A stretch of DNA of 64,000 nt from Ferribacterium limneticum (lineage in GTDB: Bacteria; Pseudomonadota; Gammaproteobacteria; Burkholderiales; Rhodocyclaceae), in NCBI RefSeq assembly GCF_020510565.1, contig NZ_CP075189.1, positions 434,001 through 498,000 on the forward strand, written 5' to 3'. The translations under genes and the position numbers were made by a program. The notes beneath the pieces are model-generated. The model was not told the origin of the DNA. It worked only from the letters and a program-made list of their open reading frames with translations, and searched no databases. Shown here one piece after another: positions 8,319 to 18,352 of this stretch (positions within the stretch are counted from its first letter, which is position 1; each line of letters starts with the position of its first letter).

Positions 8319-10301
8319 ATGACCGCGGCCTTGCGGGCGAGTGACGCCGGCAAGGTGGTTTCCGCCCGCGACGCCGTGCGCCTGATTCGCGATGGCGACA
8401 CGGTGGCGACGGGTGGTTTCGTCGGCATCGGCTTTGCCGAGAACATCGCCGTGGCGCTCGAGCAGCGTTTTCTCGAGAGCCAGGCGGCGGACATTCATGG
8501 CCAAGGCAGCCCGCGCAACCTGACCCTGGTCTATGCGGCCGGGCAGGGCGATGGCAAGGATAGAGGCCTCAACCATCTGGGCCATGACGGCCTGGTTGGC
8601 AAGGTCATCGGCGGCCACTGGGGGCTGGTGCCCAAGCTGCAGGAACTGGCGGTGAGCAATCGCATCGCGGCCTACAACCTGCCGCAGGGTGTCATCACGC
8701 ATCTGTTCCGCGACATCGCGGCGGGCAAGCCGGGAACGATCACGCGCATCGGGCTGGGCACCTTCGTCGATCCGCGTTTCGGCGGCGGCAAGCTCAACGA
8801 CAAAACGACGGCCGATCTGGTCCGCATCATGGAAATCGACGGCGAGGAGTACCTGTTCTACAAGGCCTTCCCTATCCACGTCGGCATCATCCGTGGCACG
8901 ACGGCTGATCCGGACGGCAACATCACCATGGAGCGCGAGGCGCTGACGCTGGAGGCGCAGGCAATCGCCATGGCGGCGCGCAATTCGGGGGGCATCGTCA
9001 TTGCCCAGGTCGAGCGCATCGCCGAGCGCGGCACGCTGAACCCGCGGCAGGTCAAGGTGCCGGGCATTCTGGTCGATTGCGTGGTGGTTGCCGAAAAGCC
9101 GGAATACCACATGCAGACCTTCATCGAGCCGTACAGCGCGGCCTTCGCCGGCGAAATCAAGGTGCCGATGTCGGCCATCGCGCCGATGCCGATGAGCGAG
9201 CGCAAGATCATCGCCCGGCGGGCGGCCATGGAGCTCAAGGCCAACGCCGTGGTCAATCTCGGCATCGGCATGCCGGAAGGCGTTGCCAACGTCGCCACCG
9301 AGGAACGCATCATCGATCTGCTGACGCTGACCGCCGAACCCGGCGTCATCGGCGGCGTGCCGGCCGGCGGCCTGAGTTTCGGCGCGGCGACCAACGCCCA
9401 GGCCATCATCGACCAGCCCAGCCAGTTCGATTTCTACGACGGCGGCGGGCTGGATATCACCTTCCTCGGGCTGGCCCAGGCCGACAAGCAGGGCAATCTC
9501 AACGTCTCCAAGTTTGGCCCGCGGCTGGCCGGGGCGGGCGGTTTCATCAACATTTCGCAGAGCGCCAAGAAGGTCGTTTTTGTCGGCACTTTCACGGCCG
9601 GCAACCTCGATGTCACGGTCGACGGGGAAAAACTGCGAATTTTGGAAGACGGCAAGGCCATCAAGTTCGTCGATGAAGTCGAGCACCGCACCTTCAGCGG
9701 CCCCGAGGCAGCGCGGCGTGGCAAGGAAGTCATCTACATCACCGAGCGCTGCGTTTTCAAGCTGACGGCGGCCGGGCTGGAACTGACCGAAATCGCGCCG
9801 GGCGTCGATCTGCAAAAGGACATCCTCGCGCGCATGGCTTTTCGCCCGATCATCAACGGCGAGCCGGCCTTGATGGATGCCCGCATCTTCCGCGACGAGC
9901 CGATGGGCATCCGGCCGGAAATGCTTGAGGTGCCGATGGCCGAGCGCCTGACTTACGACGCCGGACAAAACCTGTTTTTCCTTGATTTCTCAGGGCTCAA
10001 CGTGCGCAGCGCCGATGACATCGGGCGCATCGAGACGGCGGTCGAGTCCGCCCTGGCGCCCATCGGCCACAAGGTCAACGCCATCGTCAATTACGACCGT
10101 TTCAGCATCCTGCCCGAGTTGATCGACGACTACATCGCCATGGTCAAGGGCGTCGTCGACCGGCATTACCACGACGTGACGCGCTACACCTCGAGCACCT
10201 TCCTGCGCATGAAACTGGGCGAGGCGCTGGAAAAACGCCAGATCGCCGCCCGCCTCAGCGCCACCGCAGAACAGGCTCGGGAGCAGCTGGCAAAGCCTTG
10301 A
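8319..10301 (+). CDS. Class I CoA-transferase (acetate/propionate/3-ketoacid type) with C-terminal extension
   Basis: 660 aa. It has fused alpha (about 1-290) and beta (about 290-525) CoA-transferase halves as in YdiF and propionate CoA-transferase: [25 protein letters not shown], and the active-site region [14 protein letters not shown] whose Glu forms the CoA thioester. A further 130 or so residues from [17 protein letters not shown] onward exceed the usual 520-530 aa. Start: GTG at 8298 or ATG at 8319; neither has a clear ribosome site. The acyl substrate is not predictable. Confidence 0.85.
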   Translation: MTAALRASDAGKVVSARDAVRLIRDGDTVATGGFVGIGFAENIAVALEQRFLESQAADIHGQGSPRNLTLVYAAGQGDGKDRGLNHLGHDGLVGKVIGGHWGLVPKLQELAVSNRIAAYNLPQGVITHLFRDIAAGKPGTITRIGLGTFVDPRFGGGKLNDKTTADLVRIMEIDGEEYLFYKAFPIHVGIIRGTTADPDGNITMEREALTLEAQAIAMAARNSGGIVIAQVERIAERGTLNPRQVKVPGILVDCVVVAEKPEYHMQTFIEPYSAAFAGEIKVPMSAIAPMPMSERKIIARRAAMELKANAVVNLGIGMPEGVANVATEERIIDLLTLTAEPGVIGGVPAGGLSFGAATNAQAIIDQPSQFDFYDGGGLDITFLGLAQADKQGNLNVSKFGPRLAGAGGFINISQSAKKVVFVGTFTAGNLDVTVDGEKLRILEDGKAIKFVDEVEHRTFSGPEAARRGKEVIYITERCVFKLTAAGLELTEIAPGVDLQKDILARMAFRPIINGEPALMDARIFRDEPMGIRPEMLEVPMAERLTYDAGQNLFFLDFSGLNVRSADDIGRIETAVESALAPIGHKVNAIVNYDRFSILPELIDDYIAMVKGVVDRHYHDVTRYTSSTFLRMKLGEALEKRQIAARLSATAEQAREQLAKP

Positions 10302-10316
10302 TGACCTTGGGGTCAT
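10301..10316. promoter_or_regulatory. Inverted repeat between CoA-transferase and efflux operon
   Basis: ATGACC-TTGG-GGTCAT, a 6-bp perfect stem overlapping the preceding stop codon and 8 bp before a candidate -35 box. It could be an operator for the efflux genes or a weak terminator (only TTAAT follows). Confidence 0.35.
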
Positions 10317-10323
10317 TAATTGG

Positions 10324-10351
10324 CTGACATGCCGGCGAGGCAAGGTATCAT
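10324..10351 (+). promoter_or_regulatory. Candidate promoter of the RND efflux operon
   Basis: CTGACA (10324-10329) and TATCAT (10346-10351) with a 16-bp spacer, 33 bp before the adaptor ATG. Confidence 0.4.
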
Positions 10352-10384
10352 TCCCGGATTGCTGCGGTCGACACAGGTTTTCGC

Positions 10385-11524
10385 ATGAAAAATAACTCTT
10401 CTGGCCCGCTTGCCGGGCGCAAGCTCCGCGTGGTGCTGCCCATCGCGGCCGTCGTTGTCGGCGCTGCCTATTTCATGTCGCGTCCGGATGGCGCCACGCC
10501 GGCGCCGGCCGCCGATCCGGCCAAGGCGACGAGCCGACCGGCGCTGACCGTCAGCCTGACCTCCCCGCAGAAACTCGACTGGCCGCTGGTGTTGCCGGCG
10601 AACGGCAACGTCGTCGCCTGGCAGGAAGCCGTGATCGGCGCCGAGATCGCCAATTACCGGATTACAGAAGTACGCGTCCAGGTTGGCGACAAGGTCAAAA
10701 AGGGTCAGGTGCTGGCGCGCATCGCCAGCGATACCGTGGCCAGCGAACAGGCAGAGGCGCAGGCGTCGGTGGCTGAACTCGAAGCCAGCGCCGCCGAGGC
10801 CAAAGGCAATGCCGAGCGGGCGAAGGAGCTCAAGGAAAAGGGCTTCTACAGCTCGCAACTGAACACCCAGTACCAGACGGCGCAGAACACGGCGCAGGCC
10901 AGGCTGGCCGCGGCCCGCGCCCGGCAGCAAGCGGCCGATCTCAAGATGGCCAAGACCGGCGTGCTGGCGCCCGACGATGGCGTGATTTCGGCGCGCAGCG
11001 CGACGGTCGGTTCGCTGACCCAGAACGGGCAGGAGCTGTTTCGCCTGATCCGCGGCGGCCGGCTGGAATGGCGGGCCGAAGTGCCGTCGGCCGATCTCGG
11101 CAAGGTCAAGGCCGGCGTCGTGGCGGTTCTTACTGCGCCGGGCGGCGAGACGGTCAAGGGCACGGTGCGCGCCGTATCGCCGAGCGTCGATCCGCAAACG
11201 CGCAACGGGCTGGTTTATGTCGATCTGCCGGCGACGTCGGCGGTGCGGGCCGGCATGTTCGCGCGTGGTGAGTTCGCGCTGGCGCAAAGCCCGGCGCTGA
11301 CCCTGCCGCAAGGGGCGGTGGTGCTGCGCGAAGGCTTTGCCTACGTCTTCCGCATGGAAGGCGAGGATCGCGTGGCGCAGGCCAAGGTCGAACTTGGCCG
11401 TCGCGTCGGCGAGCGCGTCGAAATCGTTGCCGGGCTGGCCCCCGAGGCGCGCGTGGTGGCGACCGGCGCCGGCTTCCTGGCCGATGGCGACGTCGTCAAG
11501 GTGGTGGATGGGATTTCAAAATGA
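10385..11524 (+). CDS. RND efflux periplasmic adaptor (HlyD/MFP family)
   Basis: 379 aa membrane-fusion protein linking an RND pump to an outer-membrane channel. One N-terminal membrane anchor (about 14-31), lipoyl half-motif ITEVRVQVGDKVKKGQVLARI, alpha-hairpin rich in Ala/Glu (about 120-185), second lipoyl half GVLAPDDGVISARSATVG, then beta-barrel and membrane-proximal domains. The last codons (GIS-K-stop) lie within a copy of the dispersed motif. The transporter follows 46 bp later; no outer-membrane factor gene is adjacent. Confidence 0.9.
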   Translation: MKNNSSGPLAGRKLRVVLPIAAVVVGAAYFMSRPDGATPAPAADPAKATSRPALTVSLTSPQKLDWPLVLPANGNVVAWQEAVIGAEIANYRITEVRVQVGDKVKKGQVLARIASDTVASEQAEAQASVAELEASAAEAKGNAERAKELKEKGFYSSQLNTQYQTAQNTAQARLAAARARQQAADLKMAKTGVLAPDDGVISARSATVGSLTQNGQELFRLIRGGRLEWRAEVPSADLGKVKAGVVAVLTAPGGETVKGTVRAVSPSVDPQTRNGLVYVDLPATSAVRAGMFARGEFALAQSPALTLPQGAVVLREGFAYVFRMEGEDRVAQAKVELGRRVGERVEIVAGLAPEARVVATGAGFLADGDVVKVVDGISK

Positions 11525-11550
11525 GCCTTTTTTTCCGGTTGACCGTGGGA
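11511..11550 (+). repeat. Dispersed 37-bp motif, copy 3
   Basis: Forward, exact core, T8 tract. It overlaps the 3' end of the adaptor gene, whose TGA lies inside the AT block, and fills the gap before the RND transporter. Confidence 0.9.
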
Positions 11551-11570
11551 ATGGCCAGCGAGGGCGTGCC

Positions 11571-14500
11571 GTGCTGAACGTTTCGTCGTGGTCGATCCGC
11601 AATCCGACGCCGGCCATCCTGCTTTTCGTCCTCCTGACGCTGGCTGGCATCATGGGCTTCAAGGCCATGAAGATCCAGCAGTTCATGGACATCGAACTGC
11701 CCATGGTGATCGTCACCGCCAGCCTGCCCGGCGCGGCGCCAGCCCAGATGGAAACCGAAGTGGCGCGCAAGATCGAGAATTCGGTGGCGACCCTGCAGGG
11801 CATCAAGCACATTTACACCAAGGCGCAGGACGGCACGGCGACCGTGACGGTCGAGTTCCGCCTCGAAAAGCCGCTGCAGGAAGCGGTCGACGACGTGCGC
11901 GATGCCGTCTCGCGCATCCGCTCCGACCTGCCGGGTGACCTGCGCGACCCGGTGATCAGCAAGATGAACGTCTCCGGCGCACCGATCCTGACCTACACCG
12001 TGGCGTCGAGCCGGATGGACGACGAGGCGCTGTCGTGGTTCGTCGATAACACCGTCAGCAAGGCCATCCTCTCGGCGCGCGGCGTTGGTGCCGTGTCGCG
12101 GGTCGGCGGTGTGGCGCGCGAAATCCGCATCGAACTCGATCCGGCAAAAATGCTGGCGCTCAACGTGACGGCCGCCGACATTTCGCGCCAGCTCAAGCAG
12201 ATCCAGCAGGACGCCTCGGGCGGCCGGGCCGACGTCGGCGGCATCGAACAATCGGTGCGCACCATCGCCACCGTGCAGCGCGCCGATGAACTGGGCGCCA
12301 TGGATATCGTGCTCTCCGACGGCCGGCGCATACGCCTCGACCAGGTGGCGACGATCAGCGATACCGTCGGTGAACAGCGCACCGCCGCTTTGCTCAACGG
12401 CAAACCGGTCGTCGGCTTCGAGATCACGCGCAGCAAGGGCGCCGGCGAGGTCGAGGTGGCCGACAGCGTCAAGGTCGTCCTCGACAAGCTCAAGGCCGCG
12501 CATCCCGACATCGAAATTACCGAAGCCTTCAATTTCGTCGATCCCGTCATCGAAAACTATGAAGGCTCGATGAAGCTGCTGGTCGAAGGTGCGCTGCTCG
12601 CCGTGCTCGTCGTCTGGCTCTTCCTGCGCGATGGCCGGGCCACCTTCGTTTCGGCCGCGGCCTTGCCGCTGTCGGCCATCCCGACCTTCGCCGTGATGTA
12701 CCTCATGGGCTTCACGCTCAATGTCGTGACCCTGCTCTCGATGTCGCTGGTGGTCGGTATCCTGGTCGATGACGCCATCGTCGAAATCGAAAACATCATG
12801 CGCCACCTGCGCATGGGCAAAACGCCCTACCAGGCGGCCATGGAAGCGGCTGACGAAATCGGTCTGGCCGTCATCGCCACCACCTTCACGCTGATCGCCG
12901 TCTTCCTGCCGACCGCCTTCATGGGCGGCATCGCCGGCAAATTTTTTGTGCAATTCGGGTGGACCGCTGCCGTTGCCGTCTTCTTCTCGCTCGTCGTCGC
13001 CCGCATGCTGACGCCGATGATGGCCGCCTACATCCTGCGCCCAGTCACGCACGACGAACCGATGCCGCGCTGGTTGAAATACTACGAAGGCTGGGCGACG
13101 TGGTGCCTCAAGCACCGCATCATGACCCTGCTCGCGACTGCGGTCTTCTTCGTCGGCTCCTTCATGCTCGTCCCCCTGTTGCCGACCGGCTTCGTCCCGG
13201 CCGACGACGTGTCGCAAACGCAGATCTACCTCTCCCTGCCGCCCGGCGCGACGCTCAAGGAATCGGTCGCCGTTGCCGAACAGGCGCGCCACATTGCCGA
13301 GGCCAACCAGCACGTCAAGCTCGTCTACACCGCGGTTGGCGGAGGCAAGGCCGGCAGCGATCCGTTCGCCGCGGCCGGTGCCGCCGAGGTCCGCAAGTCC
13401 ACGCTGACCCTCAACCTGACCCCGCGCAGCGAGCGTTCGGGGACCAGTAAACTGGTCATCGAGGACCAGTTGCGCGAGGCGCTGACAGTCATCCCCGGCG
13501 CCCAGATCAAGGTCGGCCTGGCCTCCGGCAACGCCAAGTACGTCCTCGTCCTGGCCAGCGAAAACGGCCCGTTGCTGTCCGAACACGCCCGCCTCGTCGA
13601 GCGCGACCTGCGCACCATCCCCGGCATCGGCAACATCACGACGACGGCCAGCCTGGTCCGTCCGGAACTGGTCATCCGCCCCGATTTCGCCCGCATGGCC
13701 GACCTCGGCGTGACCTCGGCCGCCATCGCCGACACGCTGCGCATCGCCACGGCCGGCGACTACGACCAGGGCCTGGCCAAGCTCAACCTGACCCAGCGCC
13801 AGGTGCCCATCGTCGTCAAGCTGCCGCCTGAAGCGCGCACCGACCTCGCCCTGCTCGAACGCCTGACCGTGCCCGGCAAGCACGGCCCGGTCATGCTCGC
13901 CAACGTGGCCACGCTGAGCATTGCCGGCGGTCCGGCCGAGATCGACCGCTATGACCGCCTGCGCAACATCAATTTCGAAATCGAGCTCAACGGCCAGCCG
14001 CTCGGCGAAGTCGAGGCCAATGCGCTCAAGCTGCCGAGCCTGACCAAGCTGCCGCCCGGCGTCATCCAGACCACGGTCGGCGATGCCGAGGCGATGGGCG
14101 AACTGTTCGCCAGCTTCGCCCTGGCCATGGCCACCGGCGTGCTCTGCATCTACATCGTGCTGGTTTTGCTCTTCAAGGATTTCGTCCAGCCGGTGACCAT
14201 CCTCGCTGCCCTCGTGCTCTCCGTGCCGGGCGCTTTCCTGGCCCTGTTCGTGACGCACACGGCGTTGTCGATGCCGTCGATGATCGGCCTCATCATGCTC
14301 ATGGGCATCGCCACCAAGAACTCCATCCTGCTCATCGATTACGTCGTGCTGGCCCGTCGCGAGCATGGGCTGGATCGCTGGCATGCGCTGCTCGACGCCT
14401 GCCGCAAGCGGGCCCGGCCCATCGTCATGACCACCGTCGCCATGGGCGCCGGCATGATGCCCATTGCCCTGGGCATCGGCACCGACCCGAGCTTCCGCGC

Positions 14501-14636
14501 CCCGATGGCCATCGTCGTCATCGGCGGCCTGATCACCTCGACCTTCCTGAGCCTGCTCGTCATCCCCGTGGTGTTTACCTACGTCGACGACCTCATCGTG
14601 CTGGTGCGGGCGCGCCTCGGCCTCAAGCCGCATTGA
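11571..14636 (+). CDS. RND efflux transporter (AcrB/hydrophobe-amphiphile type)
   Basis: 1021 aa proton-driven inner-membrane pump subunit. The N-terminal helix VSSWSIRNPTPAILLFV, porter-domain SLPGAAPAQMETEVARKIE, TM4 charged residues in SMSLVVGILVDDAIVEIEN and the second-half GLIMLMGIATKNSILLIDY are typical. I chose the GTG at 11571 because the frame before it runs through the dispersed motif and adaptor gene without family residues. Pairs with the adaptor upstream. The substrate cannot be predicted. Confidence 0.92.
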   Translation: MLNVSSWSIRNPTPAILLFVLLTLAGIMGFKAMKIQQFMDIELPMVIVTASLPGAAPAQMETEVARKIENSVATLQGIKHIYTKAQDGTATVTVEFRLEKPLQEAVDDVRDAVSRIRSDLPGDLRDPVISKMNVSGAPILTYTVASSRMDDEALSWFVDNTVSKAILSARGVGAVSRVGGVAREIRIELDPAKMLALNVTAADISRQLKQIQQDASGGRADVGGIEQSVRTIATVQRADELGAMDIVLSDGRRIRLDQVATISDTVGEQRTAALLNGKPVVGFEITRSKGAGEVEVADSVKVVLDKLKAAHPDIEITEAFNFVDPVIENYEGSMKLLVEGALLAVLVVWLFLRDGRATFVSAAALPLSAIPTFAVMYLMGFTLNVVTLLSMSLVVGILVDDAIVEIENIMRHLRMGKTPYQAAMEAADEIGLAVIATTFTLIAVFLPTAFMGGIAGKFFVQFGWTAAVAVFFSLVVARMLTPMMAAYILRPVTHDEPMPRWLKYYEGWATWCLKHRIMTLLATAVFFVGSFMLVPLLPTGFVPADDVSQTQIYLSLPPGATLKESVAVAEQARHIAEANQHVKLVYTAVGGGKAGSDPFAAAGAAEVRKSTLTLNLTPRSERSGTSKLVIEDQLREALTVIPGAQIKVGLASGNAKYVLVLASENGPLLSEHARLVERDLRTIPGIGNITTTASLVRPELVIRPDFARMADLGVTSAAIADTLRIATAGDYDQGLAKLNLTQRQVPIVVKLPPEARTDLALLERLTVPGKHGPVMLANVATLSIAGGPAEIDRYDRLRNINFEIELNGQPLGEVEANALKLPSLTKLPPGVIQTTVGDAEAMGELFASFALAMATGVLCIYIVLVLLFKDFVQPVTILAALVLSVPGAFLALFVTHTALSMPSMIGLIMLMGIATKNSILLIDYVVLARREHGLDRWHALLDACRKRARPIVMTTVAMGAGMMPIALGIGTDPSFRAPMAIVVIGGLITSTFLSLLVIPVVFTYVDDLIVLVRARLGLKPH

Positions 14637-14681
14637 ACCGGACGGCGCCGGGCGGGGTCCCAACCAGCAAGGAGTAAAAAG

Positions 14682-15350
14682 ATGAGCAAAAACAGATTTC
14701 TGCCAGCCGCGCTGCTGGCCGCCACGGTATTGACCACGGGCTGTGTCGTGACGCCCGACCCCTATTACGACCGCCCGGTGCGCGTTGCGCCACCGCCACC
14801 CCGCCACGAATACCCGGGCTACGCACCTTACGCCGACTACGTCTGGATATCCGGCTACTGGGGCTGGGGCGGCGCCCGCTATGAGTGGTTCCCCGGGCGT
14901 TGGGAAGCACCACGCCACGGCCATGTGTGGGTGCCGCATCGCTGGGAACGCAACGGCGATCACTGGCGCCAGTCGGGTGGCCGCTGGGAGCAGGACCACC
15001 GCCCGCGCCCGGCGCCGCGCATCGATGTGCAGCCCGCGCCGCGCTACGAGCGCGACAACACGCCACCGCGTCGCGAGTGGGGCGGCGATTCCCGGCCAAC
15101 TCCGCCTCCTGAGCGCGAACATCGTTCCCGCTACGAACAGCGCGAGGGCGGGCACCAACCCGAGGTCAACCCGGGCATCCGTCACGAGCAGGGCAGTGTC
15201 CAGCGTCAGGAAAGCCGGCCCGCTCCGGCCATGGCGCCGGCCGCGGCCCCGGCAGCACAGCCCGGCCAGATGCGGCGCGAGGAGCGCCCACATGGCGAAC
15301 GCAAGGATGATTCGCGCGGCAAGCGTCGCCAGCCTGGAGATGATCGCTAA
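14682..15350 (+). CDS. YXWGXW-repeat lipoprotein
   Basis: 222 aa. Signal peptide with lipobox LTTGC (Cys about 21), so a predicted lipoprotein. Residues 45-105 hold aromatic YXWGXW-type units (YVWISGYWGWGG, YEWFPGRWEAP, HVWVPHRWER). The rest is Pro/Arg/Glu-rich low complexity. The family has no firm biochemical role. A strong ribosome site (AAGGAG) precedes the ATG. It follows the RND gene by 45 bp. Confidence 0.75.
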   Translation: MSKNRFLPAALLAATVLTTGCVVTPDPYYDRPVRVAPPPPRHEYPGYAPYADYVWISGYWGWGGARYEWFPGRWEAPRHGHVWVPHRWERNGDHWRQSGGRWEQDHRPRPAPRIDVQPAPRYERDNTPPRREWGGDSRPTPPPEREHRSRYEQREGGHQPEVNPGIRHEQGSVQRQESRPAPAMAPAAAPAAQPGQMRREERPHGERKDDSRGKRRQPGDDR

Positions 15351-15486
15351 GCCTGTTGTTCAGTGCCGATTGAGCTAGTCGACTATTGACTTTGGTCATG
15401 GTCGAGGCGAGCATCGCGCTCCTTATTTATCTGCCGGCGCGGCGCGGTTTGCCTGCCTGGTCAGATAGAGCGACGGACTGCACCCG

Positions 15487-17994
15487 GTGGTGAGCGAAAT
15501 TCCTGGAAAAAAATACTCTGCTTTGTCACTCCGGCCGCAACTCTGGCTGATGCTGGTGTTCGGCCTGGGGCTGGTGTGGGCGATGGTCTGGTATGAACTG
15601 GACCGTAGCCGGGCCGGTTATCTGCGCGAGGTCGAGAATTCGACCCGCTTTCAGTCCCAGGCCTTTGCCGAGAGTGTGTTTTCTGCCATCAAGCGCCTCG
15701 ATCAGATGCTGCTTGACCTGCGCACCCATTGGGACGGACACCCCGAGCGCTTTGCCGAGCAGATAAAACGTCGCCAGCAATACATGGACGACATTGCCTT
15801 TCAGGTTGCCGTCATCGACGCCGATGGCTGGATGGCGTACTCCAATCTGGCGGTCGCCACGGATCGCGTCTTTCTTGGCGAGCGCGAGCATTTTCGCGTG
15901 CATCTGGATGGCCGCGACCGGCTTTTCATCAGCAAGCCGGTCAAGGGCAAGGTATCCGGCAAATGGTCGATCCAGTTCACCCGGCCGATCATCATTGACG
16001 GACGCTTGCGCGGGGTTCTGGTCGCTTCGGTCAGTCCCGGTTCGGTCGCCGCCTATAGCGAAAAAATTGCCCGGGACGCGACCAGTACCGTCGTCGCCGA
16101 TAGCGGCGAAGTCATCGCGCGCGAACCGGATTTCTCAGGCGCCATGGGTTTGAAGATTGTCGGGGCGCCCTATCTCCAGGCCGATGCCCCACTTTCGGGA
16201 AGCTTCAAGCGAGTGGCCCAGGTGGACGGCGTCGAGCGGATCTACGGCTTTTACCGGCTGCCGGCCTACGGCCTGAGTTTTGTCATCGGGCATGCTGTCG
16301 AACAGGTGCTGACACCCTTCTTCAGCCATCGCCGGGTCGTCTTGAGTTCGGCGGCCGGGGTCAGCATCGTATTCGTCGCCTTCATGCTGTTTCTTTTCCG
16401 TTCGCTGGCTCTGCGGGCTGACATGGGCAGGCGCCTGCACGATAGCCAGGCCATGCTCGCTTCGGCCGTCGATACCATCGGCGAGGCCTTCGTCATTTAC
16501 GACCAGGACGACCGTCTGGCCTATTTCAACGAGCAGTATCGCCAGTACTACCTGAGCTCGGCTGATCTGCTCGTTCGCGGCAAAGCGTTTGAGGAGATTA
16601 TCCGGAAAGGTGCTGAACGTGGGCAGTACCAGGAAGCCATCGGCCGGGTTGACGAATGGGTCGCCGAACGTCTGGCGGCGCATCGCAGCGGCAATACGGA
16701 GATCATTCAGCAGCTTGATGACGGCCGCTGGCTGCGGATTCTCGAGCGGCGGACGCCGGAAGGTTTCACGGTCGGTTTTCGTATCGACGTGACCGAGCTT
16801 TACGCCGCCAAGGAGGCGGCCGAGGCGGCCAACCAGGCCAAGAGCAGCTTCCTGGCCATGATGTCGCATGAAATCCGCACACCGATGAACGGCATCCTGG
16901 GCATGGCGCAACTGCTGTTGATGCCTGGGGTGGCGATTGAAGAGCGCAATGATTATGCGCGCACCATCCTCAATTCCGGCCAGACCCTGATGGCCCTGCT
17001 CAACGATGTGCTCGACCTTTCCAAGATCGAGGCCGGCAAGCTGGCGTTGTCCGATGCCGTCTTCGACCCGAAACAGCTCGTCGACGAAACCGTCATGCTT
17101 TTTTCCGGGCCGGTCCATGACAAGGCGCTCGAGGTTCGTGCCAGCTGGCGGGGCGATGCTGGCGCGCGCTACCGGGCTGACCCGATCCGGCTGCGCCAGA
17201 TGTTGTCGAATCTGGTCAGCAACGCCGTCAAATTCACGGCGCAGGGTTTTGTCGATGTCGAGGCGGCCGAGATCAGTCGTGACGAGCGCGGGGCGATCCT
17301 CGAATTTTCCGTTCGTGACAGCGGCATCGGTATTACGTCCGGCCAGCAGTCACAGCTATTCCAGCCCTTTATGCAGGCCGACAGTTCGACCACCCGCGAA
17401 TTTGGCGGCACCGGCCTCGGCCTGTCCATCGTCCGCCGGTTGGCCGAAATGATGGGCGGCGAAGTCGGCGTCGAGAGCCAGGCCGGGCTGGGGGCACGCT
17501 TCTGGTTCCGGATTCGCGCCGGGATCGTCGGGGCCGGCGAGGAGCGCCGTCAGTCGCCTCGCGGCCAGAGCCCGGAGGCGCTGGCCGAGCCGGCATCCAG
17601 CCCGCTGTGTCGGGTGCTGGTCGCCGAGGACAACCTGGTGAACCGGAAAGTGGTCAGCGCCATGCTCCAGAAACAGGGCTTCGCTGTCGACAACGCCGAG
17701 AATGGCCTGGAAGCACTCAACGCCATTACCAGCGGCCTGCGTCCGGATCTGATTCTGATGGACGTCCAGATGCCGATCATGGACGGTCTGGAGGCGACCC
17801 GCCTGATTCGTGAGTGGGAGAGTGAAAGGGGTTTGCCGCACCGGCCCATCGTCGCGTTGAGCGCCGCGGCATTTGCCGAAGATCAGCAACGCTGCACGCT
17901 GTCCGGGATGGACGATTTCCTCGCCAAGCCGATCAATCATCCCGAATTGCTGGGCATGATCGGCAAGTGGACGGGGCATCTTCGGGCTCATTGA
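15487..17994 (+). CDS. Hybrid sensor histidine kinase/response regulator
   Basis: 835 aa. First membrane helix about 16-35, a periplasmic PDC/Cache-like sensor (about 40-290), second helix about 292-315, a PAS-like domain (about 325-440), HisKA with MSHEIRTPMNGILG (phospho-His about 460), HATPase with SNLVSNAVKFT, DSGIGI and GGTGLGLSIV, and a C-terminal receiver with VAEDNLVNRKV and phospho-Asp in LILMDVQMPIMDG. No output domain or partner regulator adjacent. Starts at one of two adjacent GTG codons; weak ribosome site. Confidence 0.9.
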   Translation: MVSEIPGKKYSALSLRPQLWLMLVFGLGLVWAMVWYELDRSRAGYLREVENSTRFQSQAFAESVFSAIKRLDQMLLDLRTHWDGHPERFAEQIKRRQQYMDDIAFQVAVIDADGWMAYSNLAVATDRVFLGEREHFRVHLDGRDRLFISKPVKGKVSGKWSIQFTRPIIIDGRLRGVLVASVSPGSVAAYSEKIARDATSTVVADSGEVIAREPDFSGAMGLKIVGAPYLQADAPLSGSFKRVAQVDGVERIYGFYRLPAYGLSFVIGHAVEQVLTPFFSHRRVVLSSAAGVSIVFVAFMLFLFRSLALRADMGRRLHDSQAMLASAVDTIGEAFVIYDQDDRLAYFNEQYRQYYLSSADLLVRGKAFEEIIRKGAERGQYQEAIGRVDEWVAERLAAHRSGNTEIIQQLDDGRWLRILERRTPEGFTVGFRIDVTELYAAKEAAEAANQAKSSFLAMMSHEIRTPMNGILGMAQLLLMPGVAIEERNDYARTILNSGQTLMALLNDVLDLSKIEAGKLALSDAVFDPKQLVDETVMLFSGPVHDKALEVRASWRGDAGARYRADPIRLRQMLSNLVSNAVKFTAQGFVDVEAAEISRDERGAILEFSVRDSGIGITSGQQSQLFQPFMQADSSTTREFGGTGLGLSIVRRLAEMMGGEVGVESQAGLGARFWFRIRAGIVGAGEERRQSPRGQSPEALAEPASSPLCRVLVAEDNLVNRKVVSAMLQKQGFAVDNAENGLEALNAITSGLRPDLILMDVQMPIMDGLEATRLIREWESERGLPHRPIVALSAAAFAEDQQRCTLSGMDDFLAKPINHPELLGMIGKWTGHLRAH

Positions 17995-18065
17995 TACCGA
18001 GCGTGAAATATGTCACTGGCCCAAAAAAGGGAGGGCGTTAACTTGGAGCCATGGAGGATTCAGTC

Positions 18066-18335
18066 ATGGCAATTACTGCAAACGTAGCGTTTTTCAAAAG
18101 TGAATTTGTCGCCGAACTGAGCGATGGGCGACATGTCGAGCGCCATGACTGGCGCGAAATGGCCAAGGCGCTCCACGAACTGGGCATCGCCAGCAACGAT
18201 GTGGCGTACGAGTGGCATAACGGCCAGCGCATGATCACGGCCGGTCAGCAGGTGGCCCTGAAGGCCGAGATCAATCGCCTGACGCAACTTGCCGCCAAGG
18301 CCAGGCCGGCGCGGCCGCGGATCGTCGCAGCATGA
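18066..18335 (+). CDS. Small unrecognised protein
   Basis: 89 aa, not recognised. It begins MAITANVAFFKSEFVAEL and has the stretch YEWHNGQRMITAGQQVALK, then a basic, Ala/Arg-rich tail. No signal peptide or membrane helix. The ATG has a good ribosome site (GGAGG 8 bp upstream). It stands alone, 71 bp after the hybrid kinase and convergent with tamB. Confidence 0.6.
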   Translation: MAITANVAFFKSEFVAELSDGRHVERHDWREMAKALHELGIASNDVAYEWHNGQRMITAGQQVALKAEINRLTQLAAKARPARPRIVAA

Positions 18336-18352
18336 TCGCGCGCTATCTCGCG

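Noticed and set aside
9612..9650. Possible copy in the CoA-transferase (CACGGTCGACGGGGAAAAAC)
   Set aside because: The encoded stretch [12 protein letters not shown] is a family feature of CoA-transferases and the core is broken; left out of the count.
12938..12976. Motif-like stretch in the RND transporter (AAATTTTTTGTGCAATTCGG)
   Set aside because: It encodes the conserved RND segment KFFVQFGWTAAVAV; core mismatched.
11496..15293. Very long open frame on the minus strand opposite the RND genes
   Set aside because: Compositional shadow of GC-rich codons in the real plus-strand genes; His/Asp/Gly-rich nonsense with no family features. The same holds for the long frames opposite iorA (2727-4067), tamB (21060-24866) and kup (46773-49748).
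17632..17660. AACCGGAAAGTGG in the receiver domain of the first hybrid kinase
   Set aside because: EDNLVNRKV is the usual start of hybrid-kinase receivers; similarity is to the core only. The same applies to 34342-34365 in the second kinase.
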